Below are positions 1 to 12,359 of a DNA stretch of 64,000 nucleotides, piece after piece. Every line of letters begins with the position of its first letter. Positions within the stretch are counted from its first letter, which is position 1. The position numbers were made by a program, and so were the translations under genes. The stretch covers positions 547,587,763-547,651,762 of the forward strand of contig NC_058524.1 of the NCBI RefSeq assembly GCF_904849725.1. Direction: 5' to 3'. Origin of the DNA: Hordeum vulgare subsp. vulgare (taxonomy: Eukaryota > Streptophyta > Magnoliopsida > Poales > Poaceae). Under the pieces are notes generated by a model that was not told the origin of the DNA, searched no databases, and was given only the letters and a program-made list of their open reading frames with translations.

Positions 1-444
1 ATCCATAGTTTCATCAAAATAAGCAATCAACACAACAAAAACAGAACCTGTCAAAAACATACCAGTCTGTAGCAATCTGTATACTTCGTATACCTCTGGT
101 ATCCCAAAAATTCTGAAAACTTATGAAAATTAGGGCAATTCGCATATCAACCAGAAGAAAAAAAGAATCAACTCAAAATCTCTTTCTAGATAGGAATTAA
201 AAATAATTTCGTGAGCGCAAAGTTTCTGTCTTTTTCGGCATGATCAAACAACCATCACCAAAACTAGTCATAAAGGTTTTACTTGGCACAAACACAAAAA
301 TAAACACAAAAAACACAATCATAACATAATTATGATGGTGTGGACACAACAAAACAGAAAGCAAAAAGCAAAGATAAATTCATTGGGTTGCCTCCCAACA
401 AGCGCTATTGTTTAACGCCCTTAGCTAGGCATAAGGAGATAGAA

Positions 445-2680
445 TCACGTATCGTCGTCTTTGGTACTCAAACCATAAGTAGCCCTCATCATGTATCCAT
501 AAGGCAATCTTATTTTCTTTCTAGGAAAATGTTCCATGCCCTTCTTTAATGGAAACTGAAATCTAATATTCCCTTCCTTCATATCGATGACAGTACCAAT
601 AGTCCTTAGGAAAGGTCTACCAAGAATGATGGGACATGTAGGATTGCAATCAATATCAAGCACAATGAAATCCACGGGTACATAGTTCCTATTTGCAATA
701 ATAAGAACATCATTGATCCTTCCCATGGGTTTCTTAACAGTAGAATCGGCAAGATGCAAATTAAGAGAGCACTCATCAATCTAATTGAAGCCTAGAACAT
801 CACATAAAGACTTTGGAATAGCGGAAACACTAGCACCCAAATCACACAAAGCATTGCATTCATAGTTTTTTATCTTGATTTTGATAGTAGGTTCCCACTC
901 ATCATGAAGTTTTCTTGGAATATAAACTTCCAACTCAAGTTTCTCTTCAAGAGATTTCATCATAGCATCGACGATATGATCGGTAAAGGCCTTGTTTTGG
1001 CTATAAGCGTGTGGAGAGTTTAGCATGGATTGCATCAAGGAAATACATTCAATCAAAGAGCAACTATCATAATTGAATTCCTTGAAATACAAAGTAGTAA
1101 TTTCATTACTACTCAAAGTTTTGATATCCTCTACTCCACTTTCAATGCTTTTAACATCAAGATAGATAGACTCCAAACCATTGGGGCATTTCTCAACCAA
1201 AGTGGATTCATATCCAGCCCCATCATCATTAGGTTTGACATTAGAAAACAAGGATTCAACGGGAGTCACACCAAGCACTTTAAGATCTTCGTGATTATCA
1301 TCACGAGAACACGCCTTTTTAAGCCATTCATGTCTAGCACGAATTTGGGCGGTTCTTTCTTTACTCTCATTCATGGAAACACGCATAACTTTCAAAGTTT
1401 CATCCATATTGATCTTGGGAGGAGCACATCTCAATTTGAAAGCATCAATATCAAGAGACATTCTATCAACGGTCCTAGCCAAGTCATCAATTTTGAGCAG
1501 TTTTTCTTCTATGGAAGCACTGAAAATCTTTTGCGAGTTGATAAACTCTTTAATATTACTCTCTAGATCACATGATAATTTATTGTAATTTCCTTGAGCA
1601 TTGTTGTAGGAGTTGCCAAAGTTATTAGAGGGATTACTAGGAAAAGGCCTAGGAATATAGTTACCTCTAAAAGCATTGTTGTTGCCAAAATTATTCCTAC
1701 CAACAAAATTAACATCCAAGCTCTCATTGCTACTCTCAATCAAGGAAGACAAGGGCATATCATTTGGATCTAAAGGAGTACCTTTACTAGCAAACAATTT
1801 CATTAACTCATCCATCTTAGCACTCAACGAGTTAATTTCTTCTATAGCATGCACTTTTTTACTAGTAGGTGTTCTTTAAGTGTGCCATTGAGAATAGTTT
1901 GTCATGATATTGTCTAGGAGTTTTGTGGCTTCTCCTAATGTGATTTCCATGAAAGTTCCACCGGAGGCAGAGTCCAAGATGTTTCTAGAAGCAAAATTTA
2001 AACCAGCATAGAAGATTTGTATAATCATCCAAAGACTCAAGCCATGAGCGGGACAATTTCTAATCATCAATTTCATTCTCTCCCAAGATTGTGCAACATG
2101 TTCATGATCTAGTTGCTTAAAATTCATGATATCATTACGGAGAGAGATAATCTTAGCCAGTGGAAAAATACTTGGATATATAAGCATCTTTGCACTTGTT
2201 CCAAGGATCAATCCTATTTTTGGGCAAAGATGAAAACCAAGTTGTTGCTCGATCTCGCAATGAGAACGGAAATAGCTTCAATTTTATCACATCATTATCC
2301 ACATCTTTCTTCTTTTGCATATCACATAACTCAATGAATGTATTAAGATGGGATGCGGCATCTTCACTAGGAAGGCCAGAAAAATGCTCTTTCATAATAA
2401 GATTCAACAAAGCAGCATTGATTTCATATGATTCCGCACTAGTGGCGGGAGCAATCGGAGTACTAATAAAATCATTATTATTAGTATTCGAGAAGTCACA
2501 AAGTTTGGTGTTTTCAGTCATGGTGACTTCAGCAAGCAGACAAGCACACAAGCGAACAGAAAGCAAGCGAAAGAAAAGGGCGAACGAAAAAGGCAAATAT
2601 TTTCGTAAATTTTTGTTTTTCAAAAGTGGGGGAGAGGAAAACAAGAGGCAAAAAAGTAAATGCAAGAGATGGGTTTGCAA
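445..2680 (-). pseudogene. Degenerate gypsy gag-protease reading frame
   Basis: Gag starts near 2521 (MTENTKLCDFS) and contains a retrotransposon gag core with the segment DRATTWFSSLPKNRI, just after a leader. The frame shifts between 2153 and 2211. An in-frame TAA lies between the pieces at about 1876 and 1854. The following 357-codon stretch holds linker sequence and ends in a retropepsin-like site, CDLGASVSAIP, where the usual Asp-Ser/Thr-Gly triad is Asp-Leu-Gly. A further in-frame TAG at 781-783 splits the protease, whose second half carries PIILGRPFLRT. The products would be virus-like-particle protein and processing protease. With one frameshift and at least two stops, this copy cannot encode them. 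No polymerase follows within the window. Confidence 0.8.
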
Positions 2681-2762
2681 TAGTTACTTGGATAAGCTTC
2701 ACTTAGAATAGTCCCCGGTGCCAGAAATTGACACGTTGGAGGAAGACTATTCTTGACTTGAT

Positions 2763-2782
2763 GCTCCCCGGCAACGGCGCCA
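2763..2782 (-). other. Primer binding site of the gypsy element
   Basis: On the minus strand, TGGCGCCGTTGCCGGGGAGC follows the LTR end after about 11 bases. This is the usual primer-site form for many cereal gypsy elements. It fixes the element's orientation as minus and marks the start of its internal region. Confidence 0.75.
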
Positions 2783-2793
2783 GAAATTCTTCT

Positions 2794-4256
2794 TGCTACC
2801 TCTTGAGATTGCGTTGGTTTTTCCCTTGAAGGGGAAAGGGTGATGCAACACAGTTGCAGTAAGTATTTCCCTCAGTTTGAGAACCAAGGTATCAATCCAG
2901 TAGGAGTATCAAGGCAAGTCTCCAAAGTACCTGCGCAAAAACAGCAAACTTGCACCCAACGCTACAAAGGGGTTGTCTATCCCTTCACGATTGATTGCAA
3001 GGTGAGATCTGAAGGTTGAAAGTGCAACAAAGTGAATGTGTAGGGCTGAAAATATGATGTGAAGTAGACCCAGGGGCCATAGTGTTCACTAGAGGCTTCT
3101 CTCATGATAGAAAATATTACGGTGGGTGAACGAATTACTGTCGAGCAATTGATAGAACCGCGCAAAGTCATGACGATATCTGAGGCAATGATCATACATA
3201 TAGGCATCACGTCCGAGACAAGTAGGCCGATACTTTCTGCATCTACTACTATTACGCCACACATCGACCGCTATCCAACATGCATCTAGTGTATTGAGTT
3301 CATAACAAACAGAGTAAAGCCTTAAGCAAGATGACATGATGTAGAGGGATAAATTCATGCAATAGATATAAACCCCATATTTTTACCCTTGATGGCAACA
3401 ACACGATGCGTGCCTCGTTACCCCTTCTGTCACTAGGTGAGGACACCACACGGTATGAACCCAAAACCAAGCACTTCTCCCATTGCAAGAATCATAGATC
3501 AAGTTGGCCAAACAAAACCCACAACTCGAAGAGAATTACAAGGATATGAAATCATGCATAAAAGAGATCAGAAGAAACTCAAATAAGATTCATAGATAAT
3601 CTGATCATAAATCCACAATTCATCGGATCTCGACAAATACACCGCAAAAGAGGATTACATCGGATAGATCTCCATGAAGATCATGGAGAACTTTGTATTG
3701 AAGATCCAAGAGAGAGAAGAAGCCATCTAGCTACTAGCTATGGACCCGAAGGTCTGTGGTGAACTACTCACGCATCATCGGAGAGGCAATGGTGTTGATG
3801 AAGAAGCCCTTCGTGTCCGAATCCCCCTTCCGGCAGGGCACCAGAACGTGCCCCAGATGGGATCTTGCAGAGACAGAAGCTTGCAGTTGCGTAAAAGTAT
3901 TTTCGTGGCTCCCTCTCGTGGTTTTAGATTTTTAGGGAATTTATAGGCGGAAGAGGTAGGGCAAAGGAGCCACGGGGGGCCCACAAGCCTGCTAGGCGCG
4001 CCCCCCAGGCCACGGCTAGGGGGCTTGTGGTTCTGTTCCGGAAAAAATCTTTTCGGAGGTTTTATTCCGTTTGGACTCCCTTTGATATTCTTCTCTGAAA
4101 AAGGTCAAAAACACGGAAAAAATAGGAACTGGCACTTGGCACCGAGTTAATAAGTTAGTCCCAAAAAAAGATATAAAATGCATACAAAACATCCAAAGTT
4201 TGATAAGATAATAGCATGGAACCATAAAAAATTATAGATACGTTGGAGACGTATCA
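2794..4256 (-). repeat. 5' LTR of the minus-strand gypsy element
   Basis: A 1463-bp LTR in minus orientation, beginning TGATACGTCTCC at 4256 and ending GGTAGCA at 2794, so it has TG...CA termini. It is followed by a short spacer and the primer binding site. The left boundary is inferred from the CA end and the primer-site spacing. The diverged LTR at about 11.0-12.35 kb shares segments with it, including the stretch around 'atgcatgctggatagcggtcga'-like sequence, so the two are distant relatives. Confidence 0.8.
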
Positions 4257-4259
4257 GGC

Positions 4260-5000
4260 GCCACAGGAACAACTTCCTGCGCCCTCCTACATACTAGTTG
4301 AAGTGACAGTTCAATAACCTCATCAAGTTTCCACCATCCTCCCACTCAATTCTTCTGAGAGAAACTTTTCCTTGAGAAAGGACCTGTTTCTAGAAACAAA
4401 CACTTTGCTTTAGGATCTGAGATAGGATATATACCCAACTATTTTGGGTGTCCTATGAAGATGCATTTATCCGCTTTGGGTTCCACCTTATCAGACTGAA
4501 ACTTTTTCACATAAACATCGCAGCCGCAACCTTTTAAGAAATGACAACTTAGGTTTCTCCAAACCATAGTTCATACTGTGTCATCTCAACAGAAATACGT
4601 GGTGTCCTATTTAAAGTGAATGCGGTTGTCTCTAATGCATAACCCATAAATGATAGTGGTAATTCGATAAGAGACATCATAGTATGCACCACATCAAATA
4701 GGGCGCAGCTATGACGTTCGGACACACCATCACACTATGGTGTTCTAGGTGGCATGAGATGTGAAACAATTTTCACATTTGTCTTAATTGTTTACCAAAC
4801 TCGCAACTCAGACAATCATCTCTATGATCATATTGTAGACATGTTATCCTCTTGTCACGACGATCTTCAACTTCACTCCGAAACTACTTGAACCTTTCAA
4901 TAATTCACACGTGTGTTTCATCAAGCAAATACACTAGTATCTACTCAAATCATCTGTGAAGTAAGAACATAACAATATCCACTGCATACCTTGGCACTCA
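4260..5000 (-). pseudogene. Copia integrase remnant (Angela-like)
   Basis: Conceptual minus-strand translation gives integrase core and C-terminal segments in several frames: FRSEVED, HTMMSLIELPLSFMGYALE, AAFTLNR-like TAFTLNRTPRISVE, YELWFGE, and KADKCIFIGHP. The usual family order is preserved, but stops occur every few dozen codons and the D-D-E residues cannot all be placed. The reading frame ends abruptly at the gypsy insertion point. Confidence 0.65.
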
Positions 5001-6046
5001 TTGGACTGCATACATCCAAATGTATTACTTCCAATAAGTTACTTTCTTGTTCCGCCTCACTAGAAAACAAGGCCTTCATTCATCTTGCCCATGTGGTATG
5101 ATTTGCATGTCTCAAGTGATTCAAAATCAAGTGAGTCCAAACGATCCATCTGCATGGAGTTTCTTCATGCGTTTATACCAATAGGTATGGTTTGCATGTC
5201 TCAAACGTTTCAAAAATGAGTGAGTACAAAGATCCATCATCATGGAGCTTCTTCATGCATTTTATACCATATTACTCAAGCAGCAGTGCCGCAAGTAACC
5301 GGTACTACCATTACTACTTTGTATCTTTTGGCATCAATATTATGAACATGTGTATCACTATGATCGATATTCAATAAACCATTCATTTTATGTGAAAGAC
5401 CATTGAAGGTATTATTCAAATAAACAGAGTAACCATTATTCTCTTTAAATGAATAACCGTATTGCGATCAACACAATCTAATCGTGTCTATGCTCAACAC
5501 AAACACCGAATAACAATTATTTAGGTTTAACACTAATCTTGATGGTAGAGGGAGCGTGCGATGTTTGATCACATCAACCTTAGAATTACACACATTGTCA
5601 CCTCACCCTTGCTAGTATCCATTTAATTTGTGGCTATAATTTTGAGTTACTAAAAATTAGCAAATGAACCGGTATCTAATACCCTGGTGCTACTAGGAGT
5701 ACTAGCAAGGTACACATCAATATCAGGTATATCCAATATACTTTTTGTCGACTTTGCCAGCCTTCTCATCTACCAAGTATCTAGGGTAGTTCCGCCTCAG
5801 TGACCGTTCCCCTCATAACAGAAGCACTTAGTCTCGGGTTTGGGTTCAACCTTGGGTTTCTTCACTAGAGCAGCAACTCATTTGCCGTTTCATGAAGTAT
5901 CCCATCTTGCTCTTGCCCTTCTTGAAACTAGTGGTTTTACTAACCATCAACAATTGATGCTCCCTTTTGATTTCTACTTTCACGGTGTCAAACATCATGA
6001 ATAGCTCAAGGATCATCATATCTATCCCTGATATGTTTATAGTTCA

Positions 6047-6517
6047 TCACGAAGCTCTAGTAGCTTGGTGGCAGTGACTTTGGAGAACCATCACTATCTC
6101 ATGTGGAAGATTAACTCCCACTCGATTCAAGCGACTGTAGCACTCAGACAATCTGAGCACATGCTCAACGATTGAGTTTTTCTCCCTTACGTTGTAGACA
6201 AAGAATCTTGTCTGAGGTCTCATACCTCTCAAGAAGGGATTAGCATGAAATTCCAATTTCATCTCTTGGAACATCTCATATGTTTCGTGACGTTCAAAAC
6301 GTCTTCGGCACCTCCATTCTAAGCCGTTAAGCATTATGCACTGAACTATCACGTAGTCATCAAAAACGTGTATGTCAGATGTTCGTAACATCCAGACATG
6401 ACACTCAAGGTTCAGCACACCAAGCGATGCATTAAGGACATAAGCCTTATGTGCAGCAATGAGGACAATCCTTAGTTTATGCATCCAGTCCGCATAATTG
6501 CTACTATCAACTTTCAA
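6047..6517 (-). pseudogene. Copia gag remnant (Angela-like)
   Basis: A 156-codon open stretch starts MKVDSSNYADWMHKLRIVL and continues with AHKAYVLNASLGVL. This matches the N-terminal part of copia gag polyproteins, the UBN2/DUF4219-type region. The downstream zinc knuckle is recognisable near 5790-5850 (C-x-x-C-like NGH pattern) but is in a different frame and interrupted. Gag would form the retrotransposon particle; this copy is broken by frameshifts on both sides. Confidence 0.7.
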
Positions 6518-7795
6518 CTAAATTTTCTCTAGGAACATATCTAAAACAGTAGAGCTACAACGCAAGCTACAACATAGTTTGTAAAGACCTTTTGACTATG
6601 TTCATGATAATGAGTTCAATTAATCATATTACTTAAGAACTCCCACTCAAATAGACATCCCTCTAGTCATTCGAGTGGCGCATGATCCAAATCCACTAAC
6701 TCAAGTCCGATCAACACATGAGTTGAGTTTAGCTTTAATGGTGAACATCTCCATGTTGATCATATCAACTATATGACTCATGCTCGACCTTTCGGTCTCT
6801 TGTGTTCCGAGGCCATGTATGTACATTCTAGGCTCGTCAAGTTTAACCCGAGTGTTCCGCGTGTGCAAATATTTTGCACCCGTTGTATGTGAACATTGAG
6901 TCTATCACACCCGATCATCACGTGGTGTCTCGAAACGACGAACTATCGCAATGGTGCAGAGTCGGGAGAACAAAATTTTATCTTGAAATTTTAGTGAGGG
7001 ATCACCTTATAATGCTACCGTCGTTCTAAGAAAAATAAGATGCATAAAAGGATTAACATCACATGCAAATTATATGTGACATGATATGACCATGATCTTG
7101 TGCTTCTTGATCTCCACCACCAAAGCACCAGCATGATCTTCATCGTCATCGACGCCACACCATGATCTCCATCATTGTGCCGCCATCGAGGTTGTCGTGC
7201 TAACTATGCTATTACTACTAAAGCTACTACCTAGCAATATAGTAAACGCATCTGCAAGCACAAACGTTAGTTTAAAGACAACCCTATGGCTCCTGCTGGT
7301 TGCCGTAGCATCGACGTGCAAGTCGATATTTAACTATTACAACATGATCATCTCATACATCCAATATATCATATCATGTCTTTGGCCATATCACATCACA
7401 TGCATACCCTGCAAAAACAAGTTAGACGTCCTCTCATTTGTTGTTGCATGTTTTACGTGGCTGCCATGGGTATCTAGTATGATCACATCTTACTTACGCA
7501 AAGCCACAATGGACATATGCAAATTGCTATTTAACCTTCTCCAAGGACCACCTCGGTTAAATCCGATTCAACTAAAGTTGAAGAAGCAGACACCCGCCAG
7601 TCATCTTTATGCAACAAGTTACATGTCAGTCGATGAAATCGGTCTCTCGTAAGCGTACAAGTAAAGTTGGTCTATACCGCTTCAATCCAACAATACCGCT
7701 GAATCAAGAAAAGAATAAGGAGGGCAACAAATTGAACATCAATGCCCACAAACTCTTTTGTGTTCTACTCGAGATATCATCTACGCATGAACCTA

Positions 7796-7807
7796 GCTCT
7801 GATACCA
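7796..7807 (-). other. Primer binding site (tRNA-Met) of the Angela-like element
   Basis: The minus strand reads TGGTATCAGAGC one base after the LTR end. This is the initiator-methionine tRNA complement used by copia elements. It identifies the adjacent LTR as the 5' copy. Confidence 0.88.
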
Positions 7808-7808
7808 C

Positions 7809-9635
7809 TGTTGGGGAACGTCGCATGAGAAACAAAAAATTTCCTACGCACACGCCATACCTATCCATGATGATGATCATCTACGAGAGGGGAGAGTGAA
7901 TCTACATACTCTTGTAGATTGCTAAGAGGAAGCGTATATAACGCGGTTGATGTAGTGGAACATTTTCACGATCAAAATCGCAGCCCGAACCATGATCTCA
8001 TCAGGATCCGTTCCGCGATCCCATCACGATCCATCCCGATCTAGTGTCGAACGGACGGCAGCTCCGCGTTCAGCACACGTACAGCTCGATGAAGATCCCC
8101 GCTTTCTTGATCCAGCAAGAGGAGCGGAGAGGTAGATGAGTTCTCCGTCAGCGTGATGGCGCATCGGTGATGGTGGTGATCTATTCCTGCAGGGCTTCGC
8201 CTAAGCACCGTAGAAATCCGATCTAGAGGAAGAACTACAAACTAGAGGAGAGGGTAGCACGTGGCTGAAATTTTGTGTCTCAAAAACCCACAATACATCT
8301 AGTATATATAGGAGGGAGGGAGGGGAGGAGGTAGCCTCAAACCCTCAAGGTTTGGCCGAAACTGGAGGTGGAGGAGTCCTACTCCAATCCTACTAGGAGT
8401 AGGATTCCTCCTTTGCACTTGGGTACCCTTTCCACCTTTTCCACCTTTGGGTTTTTTGCCTCTCAAACCTCATGGGCCTTAGTGGGAGTTTATGTCAGCC
8501 CACTAGGGGCTGGTTTGTATCCTCCCACAGCCCATAAGGCCCCTCGGGGCGTGACACCCCTCCCGATGGTCGCTGATACCCTCCCGACACTCCCGGTACA
8601 CTACGGATGAGCCTGAAACTTTTCCGGTGGCCAAAACAGGACTTCCTATATATCAATCTTTACCTCCGGACCATACCGGAGCTCCTCGTGACGTCCGGAA
8701 TCTCATCCGGGACTCCGAACAACTTTCGGTTACCAACACCTATAACTCAACTATACCGAAACGTCACCGAACATTAAGTGTGCAGACCCTGCGGGTTCGA
8801 GAACTATGCAGACCTGATCGAGACACCTCTACGGTCAATAACCAATAGCGGGACCTGGATGCCCATATTGGCTCCTACATATTCTATGAATATCTTTATC
8901 GGTTGAGCCTCTGTGTCAAGGATTCAATTAATCTCGTATGATGTTCCCTTTGTCCTTCGGTATGTTACTTGCCCGAGATTCGATCGTCGGTATCTCTATA
9001 CCTAGTTCAATCTCGTTATCGGCAAGTCTCTTTACTCGTTCCGTAATACAAGATCTCATGGATAACTCCTTAGTCACATTGCTTGCAAGGCTTATTGTGA
9101 TGTTGTATTACCGAGTGGGCCCCGAGATACCTCTCCGTCATACGGAGTGACAAATCCCAGTCTCAATTCACGCCAACCCAACAGACACCTTCGTAGATAC
9201 CTGTAGAGCGCATTTATAGTTACCCAGTTACGTCGCGACGTTTGATACACACAAGGTATTCCTCCGGTGTCCGGGAGTTGCATGATCTCATGGTCATAGG
9301 AACTGATACATTGACATGAAGAAAACAGTAGCAATAAACTGACACGATCATATGCTACGTTTATAGTTTGGGTCTTGTCCATCACATCATTCTCCTAATG
9401 ATGTGATCCCGTTATCAAGTGACAACACTTGTCTATGGCTAGGAAACCTTAACAATCTTTGATCAATGAGCTAGTCAACTAGAGGCTTACTAGGGACAGT
9501 GTTTTGTCTATGTATCCACACATGTATTTGAGTTTCCAATCAATACAATTATAGCATGGATAATAAAAAATTATCATGAACAAGGAAATATAATAATAAC
9601 CAATTTATTATTGACTCTAGGGCATATTTCCAACA
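7809..9635 (-). repeat. 5' LTR of the Angela-like element
   Basis: A 1827-bp LTR in minus orientation. On the plus strand it runs from TGTTGGGGAACGTCGCATG to GGGCATATTTCCAACA. These ends are characteristic of Angela/BARE1/WIS LTRs. A TATATATAC box lies on the minus strand near 8301-8309, next to a GGAGGGAGGG-type tract. Its central segment resembles that of the LTR at 53418 more than that of the LTR at 55358, indicating subfamilies. Confidence 0.9.
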
Positions 9636-10456
9636 CCTTCGTATCTTTGAAGTATGAGATTGTGCTTCCCACATCAGCGTGGCGGTACTCCATGCGGAAT
9701 TTAGCTCGCTGGTTTGCCATGTCCTTTGTCGTGTATGGTACATCGTTAGGAGACCCGTAGAACCATGCCATTAGTTGCATTAGTCTTGATGTCTTGATGT
9801 TGTTCGTGCAATATCTTTAATAAGTCCTGCTCATCCTTGGAAATATTCCTATGTGATGATATGAACTTTGCCAGGGACGTCTTTCTGATTAGAGGGTGGC
9901 TGAGGTTGTCGTTGAAGCGTTTGACTCTCCACCAAGGATCCGTGTGCATAAGGTAAGGTGGGCCAGACATTCTGTCCTCACAACCTTCCCTCTTTTCCTT
10001 TTCTTCATGATGCCTTTTGGGTTATGCACATCCTATGTCTCCTCCTTGTTTTTTTGGCTTGCTGCTTTTCCCACAAACCAATAGGACTCTGCGTACAATA
10101 TCGCCCTTTATTGTTTTCCTATATTCCATCCTTATCCCAAACCCATGCCCGAGCGCATATAGCTTGTAGTGATCATAAGCTTCCTCATAAGTGTCAAACT
10201 TCATCGTTTCATCAACAGGCTTCGGTGTGGAGTAGGCCTTGGTGTTTATGTCTCCCTGATCAGCATTCACCCCTCCTGTTTCTAGACTCGCTGGCTGATG
10301 GATTAAAGAAGCTTTCTCTTCCCCTGTGCTACTAGTAGTCGGTTCTTTGCTTGGCTCTTGGACAATTGGCTTGCTTCTAGATGTATCACCTGCAATGGTT
10401 TTGAAGATGTTAGTTTGTGTGGTAATATGCATACCAAAATGTGGGGTAACTTGCAC
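9636..10456 (-). pseudogene. FAR1/FHY3-like (MULE-derived) pseudogene fragment
   Basis: Minus-strand frames show the FAR1 N-terminal zinc-finger region, with TYEEAYDHYKLYALGHGFG followed by IRMEYRK and VRRVLLVC at about 10130-10230. A piece RTECLAHLTL follows in another frame at about 9955-10000. Next comes WWRVKRFNDNLSHPLIRKTS with KFISSHRNISKDEQDLLKIL, and finally a segment with MAWFYGSPNDVPYTTKDMAN and FRMEYRHADVGS. The order matches FAR1-related proteins, which are transcription factors derived from Mutator-like transposases. At least two frameshifts break it. The Angela insertion at 9635 cuts it just before the transposase-like domain. Whether it was a host FAR1-related gene or a MULE cannot be told from the N-terminus alone. 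Confidence 0.75.
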
Positions 10457-10469
10457 TCCATTGGCCTGG

Positions 10470-10800
10470 TAAATTTTGGATGTAGTAAGTTGTTAGTAGT
10501 TGTAAACTGAAATTGTGAAAGCATGGTAATTGTATGCAAATTGCATGATAATTTTCATGCAGTGAGTGTGGTAATTGTACCAAATTTCATGGTAACTTGT
10601 ATGCATTAGATTTGTTGGTATTTCTTTTGTGAAATCATGCATGGTGAATGTAATGCATTTTTGCATGGTAACTTGCTTGTAGTAAATGTGATAGTTGTAA
10701 ATGTCATGGATGGTAATTACAATTCAAGTTGGATGGTAACTTTTTGTGTATAAAAATGTGGTCGTTGTAGATTGATGCATGGTAAATGTTACCATTGTCT
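10470..10800. repeat. Degenerate AT-rich short-motif repeat
   Basis: Variants of GCATGGTAACTTG / TGGTAATTGTA recur irregularly across about 330 bp (near 10500, 10530, 10568, 10590, 10665, 10710, 10735, 10780). There is no fixed period. It lies directly upstream of the FAR1-like fragment and holds no gene. Confidence 0.55.
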
Positions 10801-11004
10801 ATTTTTTTATGTTGGCAGAACCAACGCTTGTCGTATGTGCATCATCACACTATTGGTTTGTCCCACACCACTCATCATGATATCCGCATCATCCTCGTTA
10901 TCTTGCGCCATTTTTGTGTTGCAGCACCTGCTAGCACATATAATCGCATCCATCAATTTCAGGTTTACTGTACCAAACAAAGACCAATCGACCCAAAACT
11001 TTTT

Positions 11005-11384
11005 AATCTTTCTTTCTGGACCAAATAAAGACCTGGAAGCTTCGGGAGAAGACCGGAGTTCGTACCACGGGTGCATGACCCATCAGTGCGCGACCAGGGG
11101 GTAGGGTGCGCCCTGATAGCTCCTGGCCTCCTCGGCCGCCTCCCAACGCCCCTCCCTGACCTATAAATTCACATATATTCCAAAACCCCAAGAGAGCTCC
11201 CGAAACCCTTTTTGCGCCGTCGCAAGTCTCTCTTCCGTTGTGATCCCATCTGGAGGCCTTTTTGGGCACTCCACCGGAGGGGGAATCCACCATGGTGGCC
11301 TTCATCTTCATCCTCGCTGCCTCCACGGTGATTTGTGAGTAGTTCACGACAGACCTAAGGGTCCGTATTTAGTATCTAGATGTC

Positions 11385-11437
<53 letters not shown>

Positions 11438-12350
11438 AATACAATGATCATCACATCTTCGCTTTGATCTATCTAATGTAATGCTTTGTGCGGCGTGTTT
11501 GTTGGGATTCGATGAATTGTGGGTTTATGTTCAGATTATTCATGATAAAATATTGAAGTATTCTCTAAATTAGTTTATTGATTCTTATTGCTGATCATTA
11601 TAGATTCGTAAATTTTTCCGATCTATTGATTTGCTTTTGCCAAGTAGATTGATCTTTCTTCAGTGAGAGGGGTGCGTTATAGTGGGTTGAACCTGACGGG
11701 TTTCTATATCCCAGTGACAGAAGGGGACAAGATACGTCTTTGTGTTGTTGCTACTAAGGATAAAACAATGGGGTTCATTCATATTGATTCTGTTTACTTT
11801 GTCTACATCATGTCATCTTTCTCCAAGCATTACTCTGTTTTACTTAATACTCTAGATGCATGCTGGATAGCGGTCGATGAGTGGAGTAATAATAATAGGT
11901 GCACGCAGGGTCGGCCTATTTTTTATGGACATGATACCTATATACACATGATCATTGTCATGAATATGAACATCATTATTCGCTTTTCTGTCAATTGCCC
12001 AACAGTAATTTGTCTACCCATCGTATGTTTCCTACATGAGAGATGCCACTAGAGAATAGTACGACCCCCATGTCTTCTCACTTATAAATTACAAAAAGCT
12101 TTCAATACCCCGCTGCCTTTATTTACCTTTTAGTTTATTTTCCAATTATCCATTACTATCTACTTGTTTCACTTGCCTACGAATAACGAGTCCAAGAGGA
12201 TTGACAACCCTCTTGCTTGCGTTCGGTGCAAGTGTTTGCTCTTTTGTGTGCAGTCACTAAAGATGGTGGTTGCGTGTTACTCCTATTGATTCGATAAACC
12301 TTGGTTCTTAACTAGGGAAAATTCTTATCCATTTTTGCTGCAATTACTCA
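11005..12350 (+). repeat. Diverged gypsy LTR remnant (plus orientation)
   Basis: The segment carries LTR-type landmarks in the expected order: a TATAAAT box at about 11161, a GC-rich leader, then 'ccagtgacagaagggga', a stretch containing GATGCATGCTGGATAGCGGT, and 'tttgctgcaattact' near the end. The same landmarks occur in minus orientation in the LTR at 2794-4256. No matching internal region or clear TG/CA termini were found, so it is an old solo LTR or fragment. Ends are approximate. Confidence 0.65.
11382..11435. repeat. (CT)n microsatellite
   Basis: About 54 bp of CT dinucleotides with a single interruption (CTCGCT) inside the diverged gypsy LTR. It is likely length-polymorphic. Confidence 0.95.
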
Positions 12351-12359
12351 TTTCTCTTT

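Larger units (their letters stand above)
1..4256 (-). mobile_element. Ty3/gypsy LTR retrotransposon, 5' part, minus strand
   Basis: Read on the minus strand, the element starts with an LTR beginning TGATACGTCTCC at 4256. A primer binding site follows, then a gag-protease reading frame, then about 440 bp of non-coding internal sequence running off the left window edge. No reverse transcriptase or integrase appears inside the window, so the element may be a gag-protease-only non-autonomous type; the missing part could also lie outside. The LTR resembles the abundant Triticeae Sabrina/Wham-like gypsy group, a family name given from memory with low confidence. At 4256/4257 the element abuts Angela-like integrase sequence, so it appears to have inserted into that older copia element. 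The candidate target-site duplication GGCGC (4257-4261) cannot be confirmed because the other end is outside the window. Confidence 0.85.
4257..9635 (-). mobile_element. Angela/BARE1-like Ty1/copia element, truncated, minus strand
   Basis: The 5' LTR (7809-9635) is followed on the minus strand by a tRNA-Met primer site, a gag remnant (6047-6517), a zinc-knuckle remnant near 5790-5850, and integrase sequence (about 4260-5000). The integrase part reads, with breaks, segments such as LPLSFMGYALETTAFTLNR and KADKCIFIGHPK, typical of copia integrase. Stops and frameshifts are frequent, so the element is dead. Its reverse transcriptase, RNase H and 3' LTR should lie left of the window, beyond the gypsy element inserted at 4256. 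At its right end it interrupts the FAR1-like pseudogene. The 5-bp target sequence there would be CCTTC (9636-9640). Confidence 0.85.
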
